64,000 nucleotides of DNA from Siphonodentalium dalli. Its lineage: Eukaryota > Mollusca > Scaphopoda > Gadilida > Siphonodentaliidae. The position numbers were made by a program, and so were the translations under genes. Positions 45,130-58,060 of this stretch are shown piece by piece. Under the pieces are notes generated by a model. It was given only the letters and a program-made list of their open reading frames with translations. It made no database searches and was not told the origin of the DNA. Numbering within the stretch: position 1 is the first letter of the stretch; each line of letters opens with the position of its first letter. The stretch is from positions 56,138,609-56,202,608 of the forward strand of contig CP136066.1 in assembly GCA_032622095.1 (NCBI GenBank). The letters run 5' to 3'.

Positions 45130-46675
45130 TGTTGACTGAAGTAGGGAATCACCTACGTTCACCCCATACTGCACGTTTAGTGGACTTGGGGTTAACACCT
45201 AATATTCTTTTATAGAATATCAATGTAGGGCTTTCGAAAGAATCTGTATTGTGATGGTTAGTCAGGGAAAAATCATTTAGACGGTCTGGTGCTTTTTTAT
45301 ATTTTATTATACTTTTTCAAAAATCCCAGAATAATATTTCATTATCGGGATAATTGTTTTATCGAATAAATTAAAATATATCTAATCGGTACTTTTTTAT
45401 TATTGAAAATGGACTGCTTAAATTTGATTAAATGCTCTGTTTATTCGCTTAGTATATGATTTCACTTTCGAGTGTTCCTGCAAAGGATATTGTAATTCCT
45501 TTACAGTTACATAATATTGTACACTCAATTGGTTTATTGTTTGTTTGAAAGTCTTCTTCACATATTTGGTATGTCTTGGTTATTTTAACTATCTTGGATT
45601 TATCTGGGTTGATGCCGAGTTTCTCCTCGTGACAATATTCTTCAGAAGCGTTAAACTATTTTTGCAATCCTGGTTGAATTATATTTATAAAACAATGCCA
45701 TCCGCATATAACATCATACTAACATGTTAATCAAATAAGCTGGGTTCATCAAAAGTTGTTTCAGGTTTAAATAAATTGGCAATATCTATTTAAAATGGTC
45801 GAGCTAAGTTGGCAAGGTTGTTGTAGTCCAACAGAGCATTCACTAATTGATGTAAGGCCATATTCTATGCTATTATTGTCCGAGGAGTGAAGTACAATGG
45901 CTATCTTATGTTAATCATTTTAGTGCTTATTATACTGTTATAGGTTTTAATATATAACCCTTCTCAGTCTAAACTATCGAATGTATTATTGATGTCAATA
46001 CATACTGTGGTTCAGTCAGGGTCCCCTTTCGTTTCATAGCATATGTGTCTATCAATGTCTTCGCAGTATGGACATTATCAGCTGGTATTTTCCTTTCTTA
46101 AATCCAAATTTGGTAAGCTGATTTATCTTTAACTCTGAACTCAGACAGGCGAATATTGACAACTTATCCAAAATGTTTACATTACACAACCCATGGTCAT
46201 AGAGATATCCCTGTAAGTTTTTGGATCCGATGTGTTACCACTTTGGTATATGGTTCTCAGTACTGATATTCCAGTCCTAGCGATAAATGCTAGAGTTATA
46301 TATGTTGTTAAATATTTTAATCAAAGGGAATAGAAGCATTAACTGACCACACTTCAGCATCGTTTTGGAACTTCAGACAATGTCACTGCCTTTGAATAAC
46401 GTATTAATTGCAACTGCAATTAATTAATTAGTGATAGGGTAAGGCAGTTCGTTAAATACAACTGTGAGACTGCCAGTTAATGTAATTTCATTATTTTCCT
46501 CCGTGTATGATAGTTTGTTGAAATGATCAACCCAAGTTACAGCATCAAATTTATTAGAGAAGCCTTGTTTTGATTTGTTCTGCAGCTTTGATATATACAC
46601 TTTTATATTTTCATGTTTGTCATAAAAAGCGGTCAAATTTGCAACCCCTATATACACATAGTTCCTAGCTGCCAA
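45130..46675 (-). pseudogene. Degenerate LINE reverse transcriptase
   Basis: Reading the minus strand across shifting frames, non-LTR reverse-transcriptase blocks appear in their expected order: TWVDHFNKL (about 46510-46540), LIKIFNNIYNS (about 46293-46325), FGFKKG (about 46092-46114), TLIDTYAMKRKG (46024-46062), MLYADGIVL (the YADD box with Gly for the second Asp, 45690-45714), LGINPDKSKIVKI (about 45582-45620) and ILGVNPKSTKRAVWGE (45158-45206). Stops and frameshifts separate them, so it is dead. Weaker traces may extend to about 44260. The clade is not assigned. It sits antisense in intron 11. Confidence 0.8.
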
Positions 46676-47992
46676 TCACGTCTACGTGTACCTGCGAATT
46701 AATTTCGTTTCCAAGCTTTATTTGCCAAGTAACGTTCAACACTGGCGATAAAACGTCCATTATTGTGGACACAACGGCGATCTCAGTGCGGGTAGTCCTA
46801 TTTATTTGTTTATTTGTTTTAAGTCTTTGAAATAACTTGTGTCAATCTGTATAAACACCTTATTTCAGTCCGATATCATTTGGCCAATATTGAAAAATGC
46901 GCAAAAAATAATCTAATTAGGCTAGTCAGTTGCTTTCAGGGGTCGGTGGTTTCTACACGCATTGGGGTATTTCCCGGTGAAACTTACCCTATGTGTGGTC
47001 TTTCCTCCATCCGTAAAACTGACAACGTCCTGATATGGCACAGCGGATGAAACGACGAAAAAACCCAGATGAGCATTAACCAACTAACCAACCAGCACAG
47101 ACCCTGATCCCAGTTGTCAATTCCGTATACGTCTACATGCGATTGAATTCGTTTACAAGCTTTATTTTCCAAGTGATGTTCAACACGAGAGATAACAAGT
47201 CCCTAATTGCGATTCAACAGCGATACAAGTGTGGGTAGTCAACATATGGACACAATCAACCATTTTAAATTCGGAATTGCTGCATAATAAGAACATATGC
47301 ATGTATGTGATAATCATTCGATATCATACTATTCCTCGAATCGAAAATGAATAGATATGTTACAAAGTTACTATTGTGCATTACAAACACAATTTACATT
47401 CAGGTTCACTTGAATTCGGTTAACGTATGAAGCCACATGATGATGTTACACGTCGAGTTGTGTTGAAATCGTAATGTATATGGGTGACCAATTATTGATG
47501 ATATTAACATTACGAAATGGACAACCAACACACTTGTCTATTTGGATATTACCAATATCAAGAAAAGAGCTTCCCTAGTGAAACACAACTGTTTATTTCA
47601 ATAAAATACTATACACTCCCATCCGATATCATCTATGTCTTTGTCATTTAACTGCTTTGATTGTGGTAGTTTATATTCTACCAATTATTAATACGAAGAT
47701 AACAATTTCTTATATATCATTAGGTTTTAATCTTCGATACGGTATCGCGTGGCATATTATGAGAGTTGCATTCACATGCAGTAACTCGGATGTGTTACTA
47801 ATCTAATTAAGGGACATTCCAAAGCTGGTCTACACCTTTAACAAACACATATATCTGGAGTGTAATTATAATCACAATCATTTCACGCTATATGTCATAT
47901 GTAAAATACACATTTGGTATTGGCCTATGTTGCCTCAAGTATATATACATGTACCATGCTAACCAGTTCCTTATATACTTTGTTTATTTCAG
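46676..47992. other. Intron 11, 3' part with a short direct duplication
   Basis: About 46678-46810 and 47128-47240 are diverged direct copies (gtctac..tgcga..gaattaatttcgttt versus gtctacatgcgattgaattc; shared caagctttatttgccaagt; shared gtgtgggtagt/gtgcgggtagt). Otherwise nothing recognised. Confidence 0.5.
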
Positions 47993-48059
47993 CTGTTGGC
48001 TCTCGATATCCAATCATCTCATTTGGGCATTCGTGGTTCCTGCTTTGTGTATAATCACG
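47993..48059 (+). CDS. Adhesion GPCR exon 12 (ECL2 Cys and TM5 start)
   Basis: One base plus 22 codons: (Y)CWLSISNHLIWAFVVPAL then CIIT. 'CWLS....(I)WAF..P' contains the ECL2 Cys expected to pair with the TM3 Cys, followed by the first half of TM5. The acceptor is atactttgtttatttcag; the donor is ATCACG|gtgcgt, phase 0. It is separated from exon 11 by an 8.5 kb intron holding three mobile elements. Confidence 0.93.
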
Positions 48060-48261
48060 GTGCGTACATCATAGTTGGCGGCTTATCGCTCGACTATTTT
48101 CCACCGTTAGACGTTAATGATGATCTATCTCTTCCCAGCAAGATTCACGTAGAATCAAGGGTACAACATAATATATATGAATCGTGGACACCTGTCTGGA
48201 AAAGCTTCTAAGATTGCATTTGGAATTGCTTATGACATACTTAGTTATTGTTAGAACAGAA

Positions 48262-48460
48262 ATCTGCGCGATAATAGTCTAGGCACCGCAGGAGGCCACG
48301 TGTCCCCCCCCCCATTACCGAATTTGATGGGACCACTATTTTCGTGAAGCTGAACCTTTCCCATTTGAGAAACCGGATGTTGCCGACCCCCAACAGGAAG
48401 CAAAATAAAATAATTTTGACGTTTCCAATGGTACCCACCCAACAATTTAGCATTTTTAGA
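48262..48460 (-). repeat. Dispersed repeat, copy inverse to 51980-52145
   Basis: Shares, in inverse orientation, blocks such as gggtaccattggg/cccaatggtaccc, (a)ggggtcggtaa and gaccac(t)attttcgtgaa(g)ctgaa with 51980-52145. About 170-190 bp, perhaps 80 percent identical. Contains a C run. Confidence 0.6.
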
Positions 48461-48740
48461 TGACACCACACCCTTTCCTATTCAAAGTAGAAAACACACA
48501 TCTCTTCAATACATTAGCCCCCCAACTCATCTGATCAAAGAGACAGCACATCGCATATTTTATGTAAGACTAATTGTCGCACGCTGTTACCCAACCGGTA
48601 GACAATTGTATTTAAATTGCTTCAGTCGGTACTTTACAACTGGAACAATCATGCTACCACGCAATGCACAATTTTCGTTTTCAGTATCTTATTGTTTGAA
48701 AATAGCTAACCAATACCACCCACGAGCTTGTGCTAAATAT

Positions 48741-48843
48741 CAGGCAATCGGCGTTAGAGCGGTTATCAGGCAATCGGCGTTTGAGCGGTTATCAGGCAAT
48801 GGCGTTTGAGCGGTTATCAGGCAATCGGCGTTAGAGCGGTTAT
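48741..48843. repeat. 26-bp tandem repeat, four copies
   Basis: Unit caggcaatcggcgttagagc ggttat; copies two and three have gtttgagcgg and the third lacks one base. In intron 12. Confidence 0.9.
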
Positions 48844-51800
48844 TTCAGCATTGATAATTCACTTATTGTTGCTATTTATTGTTTTGTGTGCAGCATAACA
48901 TCAGGGAGAATCGGGCACACGCGAAGATGCGGTTGCAGAAAGTGTAGCACGTTTCGAGTATATGTGACATTGGTGAATATAACAACATATAACTTCCAGG
49001 TATAAACAGTCTCTGCTACATGTATGTAGGCAATTTTGGTTAAGTTTAGGATTTATTGAATATGGTCTATGGTACTCCCTTGTGTTTTGATAAATTGCCT
49101 CCATAGTACACCACCATTCATTATTGTGATAAAAGCGAAATATTCGTGATTCATCACTTGATCTGAGGCAACTATGAGAAACGGACAACATGATATACAC
49201 ATTTTGCCCAGTTCTGTATTAATAGGAATCACAACGTTCTATATCAGGCCATTTTGAAAGGTTTGATGTTGTAGATACCAAAATAAATGCTGATCGGTCA
49301 CATTCGTGAGACTGCTCTGAGTGCACATGTTGATTCTAGAAAATGTCACAAAATCAATACATCCCTATAAAGTCCCATTTAAGTGTTCAATGACACATAT
49401 ATCACACGGTTTAAGATAAACAGTACATATAAAACAGCGTTATGTTTCCGTTTCTGGGCGCCCAAAAATAAAGTTTTAACCCTGCTTTCGGTTGCTCTGT
49501 CGTGAGATACATTGGAGATAATTCGTTGTCGCTGATCAAAATTTCTCTTATACCCTGCAACCATTCTTCCTCGAATAATTTGAGCGTTTGTTCAGTATTA
49601 TGTAACTATCTATTCAAGTTTGTACAAAATGTAAATTTCATTTGATTTGGGGCATTTTAGTGGTTATTTTGGAACATATATTTTACATATATGGTTTTTG
49701 ACTAAGCATGGTTTCTGTATATTTCAATTTATTACGAATTTGGCATTAATTGGTGCACAGATCGAAAAAATAGATTTATCCGACTCGAACTGTCATTTTG
49801 GACGGCATGTTGAATTGGGAATTTTCACTAATCCGGATATTAGCGGATGTTCCAGGGGGGGGGGGGGGGGGGTCATCCACTTTTTTCCATACACTAGGTC
49901 GGGGTGGGTGGGTGGTTCAGCTGCGAAAAAGTCACTTTATTCCTTAGTGGTCGCAATTTTTTCCTCTTACAACATTTCTTCAATATAAATGCCTCAAAGT
50001 GTTCAGCATCATTGTTAAGGTGTGTATGACACTTAGGGCAGTGCTTAGGGGGTAGTTAGTGTGGATATGGGCATGATGCTTCTCAGAAATCCAGATTACG
50101 AACCAACTCTCAGGAATTCGCCTTTGACCATGTACCAATGCTACTAGTTCCAGATGAAAATGGACAGTTATGTAGCACATGAATAAACTTTAATATAAAT
50201 AAAATGAAAAAAGCTATTCATTTATCTCATTAATATTTACTCATTATACCTGATCAGACCAGATGACTCAGTCAAAATTGTATCGGAACTTGGCATGGGA
50301 CTGTAGACTGCAACAACGCATATCACTGAGATAATAATCTTGAGATGGTGGGACCCAGATAAAAGATTGGGCGAGCATACATAGACCTTGAATGTGTAGA
50401 TATGGAGAAGGCTGCTAAGTGGAATAAACAAAATCAGAACAGATGAGTGAAAAGAAGGGAAAGAAAATATAATATAACTTAATATAATATGCAAGTCTAA
50501 AAATAATGTGCTGGTCATCAGCAAAATGATCGAAGTCTGCAGAGGGCGAATTTGGCGATACTACCCGGCATAGCATCAACAAATTAAACCTCTAACGACC
50601 TCATTCTATTTTGGTCTCGACCAACCATGGAGAACTAGCTACATATGAGGGTCACATATGGTGAATTTGGTAATGCTATAGCCCACTCTGCTGGGTAGCA
50701 TCACAAAACTCACCCTCCTTGGAGCTTATTCTGCAGACTATATATGACCGTCTTATTTTCAAGTTTCTATTTACACGCAGTACATGTATTTGTATGAATG
50801 CTTGACCTGGGTCTGGCCTTAGCACAGTACCTAGCCCAAGAACTCAGCTCATGGAAATGAAAATTAGTTTTGTGATACATAGTGGATTTCAGGCCAGGTG
50901 GTGTTGCCCTAATAATTTTTTCAAAAATCATAATTGACATAAATTCATGTGATACTATGGGACACATCTAAAGTTACACTTTCTGTGATGAAAAGAAGGT
51001 ACACTAATGCTTTTATATTTGTTTACATGTATAATGAGCATTATGAGCTACCTTAGACAATATTTGGGGAAGAATCAATCAATAATTTACTGATCAGCAC
51101 ATGTATTCTGTGTGTTATTTTGGGTTTTTCCAGGTATTTTTTTAGAACCTGTTTCGTGTTGTTACAAAAGTTGGAATGACTTAGAAGAACCAGAAATGGA
51201 AATAGGGTAACTGGAATACTGACCATCAAGCTTAAATTGTGTGATATTACAGAATTGGAGGTAAAAAGGGGGTGGGTACCCCGCATGAAATTGGATTTTT
51301 TTTCCTTCAAATAGGGGGGTGGTGGGTACCCAAGAGCCGGAAAAAAGTTTTTTCAGCCTAATGTCATGTCACTTTTTTCCGACCCCCCCTGGATGTTCTA
51401 TATATTCTTGTGGAAACCAGTCAGCACATGTTGAGACCAAAATGTCTTCGTTACCGATTTCTTCCGATTGGCCGCTGTCTTTCGAATGAATATGCAAAAA
51501 GTCGAATTTTCTTCACGCAAAACTCATTATATTGTGTATATGATTGTCTGATGTGTTCGGCTATTTCTAGGTGTATTTAGTGGAATGGAATAACAAGATA
51601 TACGCATTTAGTAGAGATATTTTAATTGTGCGGTCGCTATATGCTCAAGCAATGTTCCTATAAAATACCTACATTTGGGAGGGTTAAGTTTTGGACGCGT
51701 TCGAGTACTATGTTATATATCCTCTTCATTGTTGAATCATTTGATGGGATATTGGCTGTAATTTCTAAAGATATCAACCATGTCGCCATATCGTTTGCAA

Positions 51801-51979
51801 ATTTAATTATGTGGATGTTAAAGGAGACCATTTGACTAAATCGATGAATACTTTCATGACACGTCACTATTCTTGCCGTTGTGATGTCATTACTTGATCG
51901 GATCTAGAGACAAATGAATGCTGTTATGCTAGAGTGACCATCGGTCAAACGGGTGAACACCAGGTTTGCTTTCTTGTGT
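48844..51979. other. Intron 12, middle
   Basis: No exon or clear mobile element. A G run (49855-49872) is followed by ggtcggggtgggtgggtggt; a similar G run and GGGTGGGT segment lie at 63640-63690. Another G-rich patch is at 51268-51330 (gggggtgggtacc and ggggtggtgggtaccc). Confidence 0.45.
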
Positions 51980-52145
51980 GAAAAATTGTCGGATGGGTAC
52001 CATTGGGCAAGCCAAATTAATTTTATTTTGCGTCCTGTTAGGGGTCGGTAAATGCGGATTCTCAAATAGGAATAGTTCAGCCTCAAGAAAATTGTGGTCT
52101 CATAAATTGGTTGATTGGGAGACCGCGCCTCCGATTGTGCCTAGA
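51980..52145 (+). repeat. Dispersed repeat, partner of 48262-48460
   Basis: Contains atgggtaccattgggcaag, ctgttaggggtcggtaaatg and agaaaattgtggtctcat, each the inverse of segments near 48.3-48.45 kb. Confidence 0.6.
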
Positions 52146-52189
52146 TCAAAACGTTGTGGGCGTACATCGAGCGTACCGAGAGAGCTCTC

Positions 52190-52209
52190 GCTCTTTCTCT
52201 CTCTTTCTC

Positions 52210-52292
<83 letters not shown>
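52190..52292. repeat. CT microsatellite, about 100 bp
   Basis: Nearly uninterrupted (CT)n, with ttt and at interruptions in the first 30 bp. Open frames of poly Leu-Ser or Arg-Glu across it are artefacts. Confidence 0.97.
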
Positions 52293-52295
<3 letters not shown>

Positions 52296-53095
52296 AGTAA
52301 CAGTCAAGCCAAATTGCAGATCAACTGAGATAATTAGCGCCAACTGCTATCGAAATAAGCTAAATTAGTGTGCCTGTATAGACCAATAATATACCCCTTC
52401 TTCAGTTTCACCTGCATTTTATTCGCAACATTCTGCTGCCCGTCTACACACAGACCATGGATACGTTGGTATATGGGTGCTTTCTGCTTGCAGTTATATC
52501 AGGATAATTTGGGCACTCATAATTAACTTAAATTACTACAATAAAATAAGTCCAAAAGCACCACACATTGCCAATCAGGACAACCACTGGCATTGTTTAG
52601 TACTCCGGATTGTGTGATAGTCACCGAATCACAGTTAGTCGAGCAATTGTTACTGTACTATAGATGTGTTGGCATCAAATAAGTAAACCATCGAAATAAC
52701 AGTTGTAGATATTTCCTGGAACACATGCCCCATGCAGAACTGCACGTCGAGTTCAATAGTATGTTGAATCTTTAAACTGATACTAATTTATATTGTATCA
52801 GTACCCACTGTTTGAACAGATGACTCACTTATATTATGTTCAGAGATGTTGCATGGGGCTGATATTGTGGGCACTGTTCATAGTCCATGAATAGTTGTAT
52901 TAATGTAGGCTAAATTTACTGAAGCAACACGAGAGTCTTCACAATAAAATATTTTAATCATGGTTGGCACTGTATTGTTAAACAGTTAACCATATATATA
53001 GCACACTCATTATAAGTAACAACTTTTCTTGAATTTCATTATTCCCCAAAAACCGCACTATCAGCAGCTCACACGCACATAATTGTTGTTTCCAG
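52293..53095. other. Intron 12, 3' end
   Basis: No feature recognised before the TM5 exon. Confidence 0.4.
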
Positions 53096-53181
53096 GTTAA
53101 TACCATAATTATAATTTTGGTACTTCGAGCGATCTATTCCTCTTCTGCAATGCTGAACCGAAACAAGAAGGACAAAGCCAA
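53096..53181 (+). CDS. Adhesion GPCR exon 13 (rest of TM5 and ICL3)
   Basis: 28 codons plus two bases. VNTIIIILVLRAIYSSS is the second half of TM5 and MLNRNKKDKA a lysine-rich ICL3. It follows TM5 of exon 12 in phase (PALCIIT-VNTIIIILV). The acceptor is ttgttgtttccag; the donor GCCAA|gtaagt is near-consensus. AA plus G of the next exon makes Lys (DKAK-SGVRS). Confidence 0.92.
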
Positions 53182-53735
53182 GTAAGTGATTGGATATTAA
53201 AAGCCACCCACAATTATATTATGTTAGCTTTGCGTAGCGTCGCCTGTTTTTGTTGTTTATAGGTAGCCAATTAACTATATCATTCGTCTCAGAGATATTC
53301 AGCTACATAAACCGATGATCAGTCGAGATTCGTCCTTACAAATATCCGAATAGTTTTTATTGGGTCATTCGTAGTCGATTTGCCACTAAATATTAGGCAC
53401 GTGTCTCTAATGGCAGCTAACGACCACCCAGGTCAAATTGTATTCCTACTGTAAGAAGGAGTAACCATACAGAGATCAAACAACTCCGATTCAATAGAAT
53501 AATATAGAATAATATACCCTCTAAAGTTTTGAAATAATCTGGCATGGTTGCCATTGGCTTGTAACGATGTCGTGATATGTGTCTGCCTTGCTATTGTGCA
53601 ATTTGTTGACCATTGTTCGTTTTAATTACTATGGTACAGTTAGGTATTTCTCTCGCGAGTCGCAACATTACTTTCCCACTGAGCCCGCCCGGACTCTTTA
53701 ACCAATTACGTCTCACATGCGATCGATTTTTACTC

Positions 53736-54115
53736 AACAAGTAACGATATATGTATGTCCTATATTACAAGTAACGATAATAACAACTAACGATACGTGC
53801 ATGTCATATATAACAAGCAACGATACATGTATGACATATATAACAACTAATGATACATTTATGTCATATATAAAAAGGTAACGATACGTGTGTGTCATAT
53901 ATTACAACTAACGATACGTGTATGTCATATATAACAAGTAACGATACATTTATGTCATATAACAAATAACAATACAATTATGTCACATATAACAACTAGT
54001 GATACATGTTTGTCATATATAACAAGTAACGATACATTTGTGGCATATATATCAACTACTGATACATGTATGTCATATATAAAAAGTAACGATGCGTGTA
54101 TGTAATATATGAGTA
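53736..54115. repeat. Degenerate minisatellite, unit about 29-30 bp
   Basis: About a dozen units of the type aacaagtaacgatacatgta tgtcatatat, with aacaacta alternating with aacaagta. A stray similar unit is found at 62289-62330 (catatataacaactatcgat). Confidence 0.8.
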
Positions 54116-54991
54116 AATCATTATATATTCTTCACTAACAGTCACTGATGTATGATAAAGAGAATTGATTTATACCTCAAGCAAAACAATCAGTACCCCC
54201 TGTCTCTTGGAGTAACTATTATTCAGTTCTCCATGATTTGCATTGAATAATACCTCAGTTGTCCCAAAACGACCAAGCTAACCAACATAATTATATTCTT
54301 CGATGAAAGTAATTGATATATGAGAAACTAGAATTCAGTTTTCCATGATTTTCATTGAATAATGCCTCAGTTGTCCCAATGAATGAGTAAACCAGAATAT
54401 ATTGTTCAATGAAAGTCACTGATGTATACCTCAAGCAAAATAGTATGTATATTATATGTCCTGTTTCTTGATGTTGTCATATGAAAAACTACAATTATTT
54501 TCCATGATTGTCATTGAATAATGCCTTAACTGTGCCCATGAATAAGTAAACCAGTACATATTCTTCAATGAAAGTCAGTGATTTTGTAGAAATTATAACT
54601 GAGTTTCTCATGATTGTCACTGAATAATGCCTTAGTTGCCCCACATGAATGAGTAAACACGCATATATATTCTTCAATTAAAGGCATTGATTCATGAGAA
54701 GCATAATTTCAGTTGTCAATGATTTTCATGCCCAAAAAAAAAAAAAAAAAAACAATTTAACAAACCAAACAAAAAAGAAATTCATTGAAGGTGTTATATG
54801 AGAAACTAAAATGCAGTTTCCCTTGATTTTCATTGAACAATGCCTCAGTTGTCCCAATGAATGAGTATACCAGAATATATTCTTCAATTAGTATATTTAT
54901 TATAATTATGTCTTGTCATTTTTGGTGATAAATATATGAGAAACTAGAATTAAGTTTTCCATGATTTTCATTGAATAATGCCTCAAGTGTG

Positions 54992-55464
54992 GCTGATGGG
55001 GTCAATGTCACAAGGCATCGTAGCCAGCTTTTTAAATCGATCACAAATGTAGTCAGCTTTTCTATGGCGATCACATTTGTAGCCAGCTTTTCATATTCAG
55101 GCGAGCCTCAATGAACACGATCAGTTTAATCTCATTTTTATGAATTGATCATTTGATGGATGAACAACAACTTGAATTTTGTTTTGATATTAGATCTTCA
55201 AATAACCTGAGGTTTCCGACCAATGTCGCTGGAATGCTCGAATTATATTGCAATATAAGTTGATAAACGAAGTCAGTTTTGGAGCGTGACGTCGACATTG
55301 TAGTCACGAACGTGATGACGTCATATTTCGCGCCATATAAAGCATGCAATTAGAAAAGCTGGCTACGAATGTGATCGCCGGGGAAAAAGCTGGCTACATT
55401 TGTGACCCATTTAAAAAGCTGGTTACGAATGTGACCGGAGCCTTGTGACAATGACCCCATCAGC
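54992..55464. mobile_element. TIR element with 9-bp target duplication, 473 bp
   Basis: Ends GCTGATGGGGTCAATGTCAC AAGG and CCTTGTGACAATGACCCCAT CAGC are inverse with one mismatch. TCAAGTGTG is duplicated exactly at 54983-54991 and 55465-55473, and the array consensus has it once. Subterminal aagctggctac(g)aatgtgat blocks recur several times on both sides. A 9-bp duplication fits Mutator- or Merlin-like transposons; superfamily is inference. Confidence 0.88.
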
Positions 55465-57024
55465 TCAAGTGTGTCCACGAATAAGTAAACCAGCATATTT
55501 ATATTGTTCAATGAAAGTCATTGATTTATGAGATACTAGAATTTAGTTTTCCATGGTTTTCAATGAATAATACCTTAAGTGTACCAAAGAATGAGTAAAC
55601 CAGAATATATTGTTTTCAACTAAAGTCACTGATATATACCTGAAGCAAAATAATTATGTAGAGCATCAAGAGAATGAGTATAATTATATTCTTCAATGAA
55701 AGTCATTGATTCATGAAACACTAGAATTCATTTTTCCATCATTTTTATTGAATAATGCCTCAAGTGTGTCCATGAATGAGCAAACAAGAAAATAGAATTC
55801 AGTTCTCCGTGATTTTCCTTGAATAATACCATGAATGAGTAAACCAGAATATAATTTTCAATGAAATCCACTGATTGATACCTTAAGCAAAAACAATTAG
55901 TATTTTGTATTTCCTGTATCTTGATGATGTTATATGCATCAGTTGTCCAAATGAATGAGTGAACCAGCCTACATTATTTAATTAATGTCATTGATTTATA
56001 CCCCAAGCAAACCAATTACACAATGCTTCAAGTGAATGAGTAAACCAGCATAATTACATTCTTCAATGTAAGTCATTGAGTTATGAGAAATTTAGTTTTA
56101 GTTTTTCCATAATTGTCATTGAATAATGCCTCAAGTGTGCCGAATGAGCAAACCAGAAAATATTTTTTCAAGTAAAGTCACTGATGTATATACCTCAATT
56201 ATATACTGCCTCAAGTGAATGAATAAACCAGCATAATTATATTCTTCAATGAAAGTCATTGATTTATGAGACACTATACGTTAGTGTTCTATGATGTTCA
56301 TTGAATAATGACTCAAGTGTGCCAAAGAATGAGCAAACAAGAAAATATTTTTTCAATTAAAGTCACTGATGTATACCTCAAGCAAAATAATTATATAGTG
56401 CATCAAGTGAATGAGAAAACCAGAATAATTATATTCTTCAATGAATGTCATTGATTAATAAAACACTAGAATTCAGTTGTCCATTGAATAATGCCCCAAG
56501 TGCGTCCATGAATGAGTAAACCAACATATTTTTATTGTTCAATGAAAGTCATTGATTTTCGAGAAACTAGAATTCATTTTCCATGATTTTCCTTGAATAG
56601 TACCTCAAGTGTGCACACTTAAGCAATAACAATTAGTATATTGTATGTCCTGTCTCTTGATGATGTTATATGCCTCATTTTCCCAATTGAATGAGTAAAC
56701 CAGCCTACATTATTTAATTAATGTCATTGTATTTATACCTCAAGCAAATCAATTACACAATGCCTCAAGTGAATGAGTAGACCAGCATAATTATATTCTT
56801 CAATGAAAGTCATTGATTTATGAGACACTAGAATTTAGTTTTCCATGATTTTCATTGAATAATGCCTCAAGTGTACCAAATAATCAGTAAAACGGCAACA
56901 TTATATTCTTCAATGAAAGTTATTGATTTAGGAGCCACCAGAATTTAGTTTTCCATGATTTTCTTTGAATAATGCCTCAAGTGTACCAAAGAATGAGTAA
57001 ACCAGATAAAAAAAATTCAATTAA

Positions 57025-57666
57025 AGGGGTACTGTACCCCAATTTCAATAAATTCCCGGTTACAATAGCGATCTAATATCAATATTATATTTTAAAATAA
57101 CTAATTTGAGTTGACGATGTTTACTGAAAACGTTCCGGTTAACAGGCTATCATAAAAGTAAAATTTAATTATTTAATATAAATTAATTTATGGCTGGAGT
57201 CATAAAATGGAGAATTATGCCATTACGAGTTACCGTTCTTGAAATCTTATCCGTTGAGTGTCTTTTATCGACGGCCGTTCGCGAACATTATTGAGTTGCA
57301 AACAAAACATGTTACCTGCAAAATGAAGGCCCGCTATAACCGATTCAGGAAAAAAGGAGAAAGAAACAAGTCATAAAGCATAAAGTATTTTTATAGGGAG
57401 TGAGATTGTTCGATGGAAGAGATTGAAGGTATTGAAGCTGTGAGCAATGAACTTCCGGTTCTTCCTGCGACCTGCGTCTTCTCCGGTGAAGGTCAAAAAC
57501 ATGGCGCGTAGTTTGAAATCGTAATATTTTTGTTTCCAAGATCAATATTTTCTTCGCTAAATTAGGTCTATACGAAACTCATATAACACGAACGCTATCT
57601 AACTTGAAAGTTATTTCAATGGGAGTAAATAAAAAAAAATCGCCTATCTCTGTGTACAGTACCCCT
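57025..57666. mobile_element. TTAA-flanked MITE, 642 bp, inside the tandem array
   Basis: Ends AGGGGTACTGTAC and GTACAGTACCCCT are perfect inverses; TTAA lies at 57021-57024 and 57667-57670. The array sequence resumes directly (caattaa | aagccactgactta), giving a clean empty-site reading. No transposase seen. Termini resemble those of the 10517 element (AGG(GG)TACT). Confidence 0.88.
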
Positions 57667-58060
57667 TTAAAGCCACTGACTTATACCTCAAGCAAAATAA
57701 TTATATAGTGCCTCAAGAGAATGAGTAAACAGCATAATTATATTCTTAAATGAAAGTCATCGATTTATGAAACACTAGAATTCATTTTCCCATGATTTTC
57801 ATTGAATAATGCCTCAAGTTTGTCCATGGATGAGAAAACCAGCATCATTATCTTCAATGAAAGTCATTGATTTATGAAACACCAGAATTCAGTTTTCCAT
57901 CATATTCGTTGAATAATGCCTAAAGTGTGCACATGATGAGTAAAATAGAATATATTTTTCAATGAAAGCCACGGATTTATACCTCAAGCAAAACAATTAG
58001 TTATTATATGTCCTGTCTTGATAATGTTATATGCATCAGTTATCCAAAATGAATTATTGC

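Larger units (their letters stand above)
54150..58060. repeat. Long degenerate tandem array interrupted by two MITEs
   Basis: Recurring blocks: gaatgagtaaaccag(a/c)at, attcttcaatgaaagtcatt, gatttatgaga(a/c)actaga, attcagttttccatgatttt, cattgaataatgcctcaagt and gtatacctcaagcaaaat. The combined unit is roughly 100-200 bp, with about 20 or more diverged copies. It includes a poly-A run at about 54727-54751. The array is split at 54992-55464 and 57025-57666 by younger insertions. Confidence 0.85.

Noticed and set aside
50237-50524. 95-residue minus-strand hydrophobic ORF
   Set aside because: AT-rich sequence readily yields such hydrophobic translations; no family match or gene structure.
51966-52368. 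Leu/Ser-rich and Arg/Glu-rich open frames
   Set aside because: Produced by the CT microsatellite.
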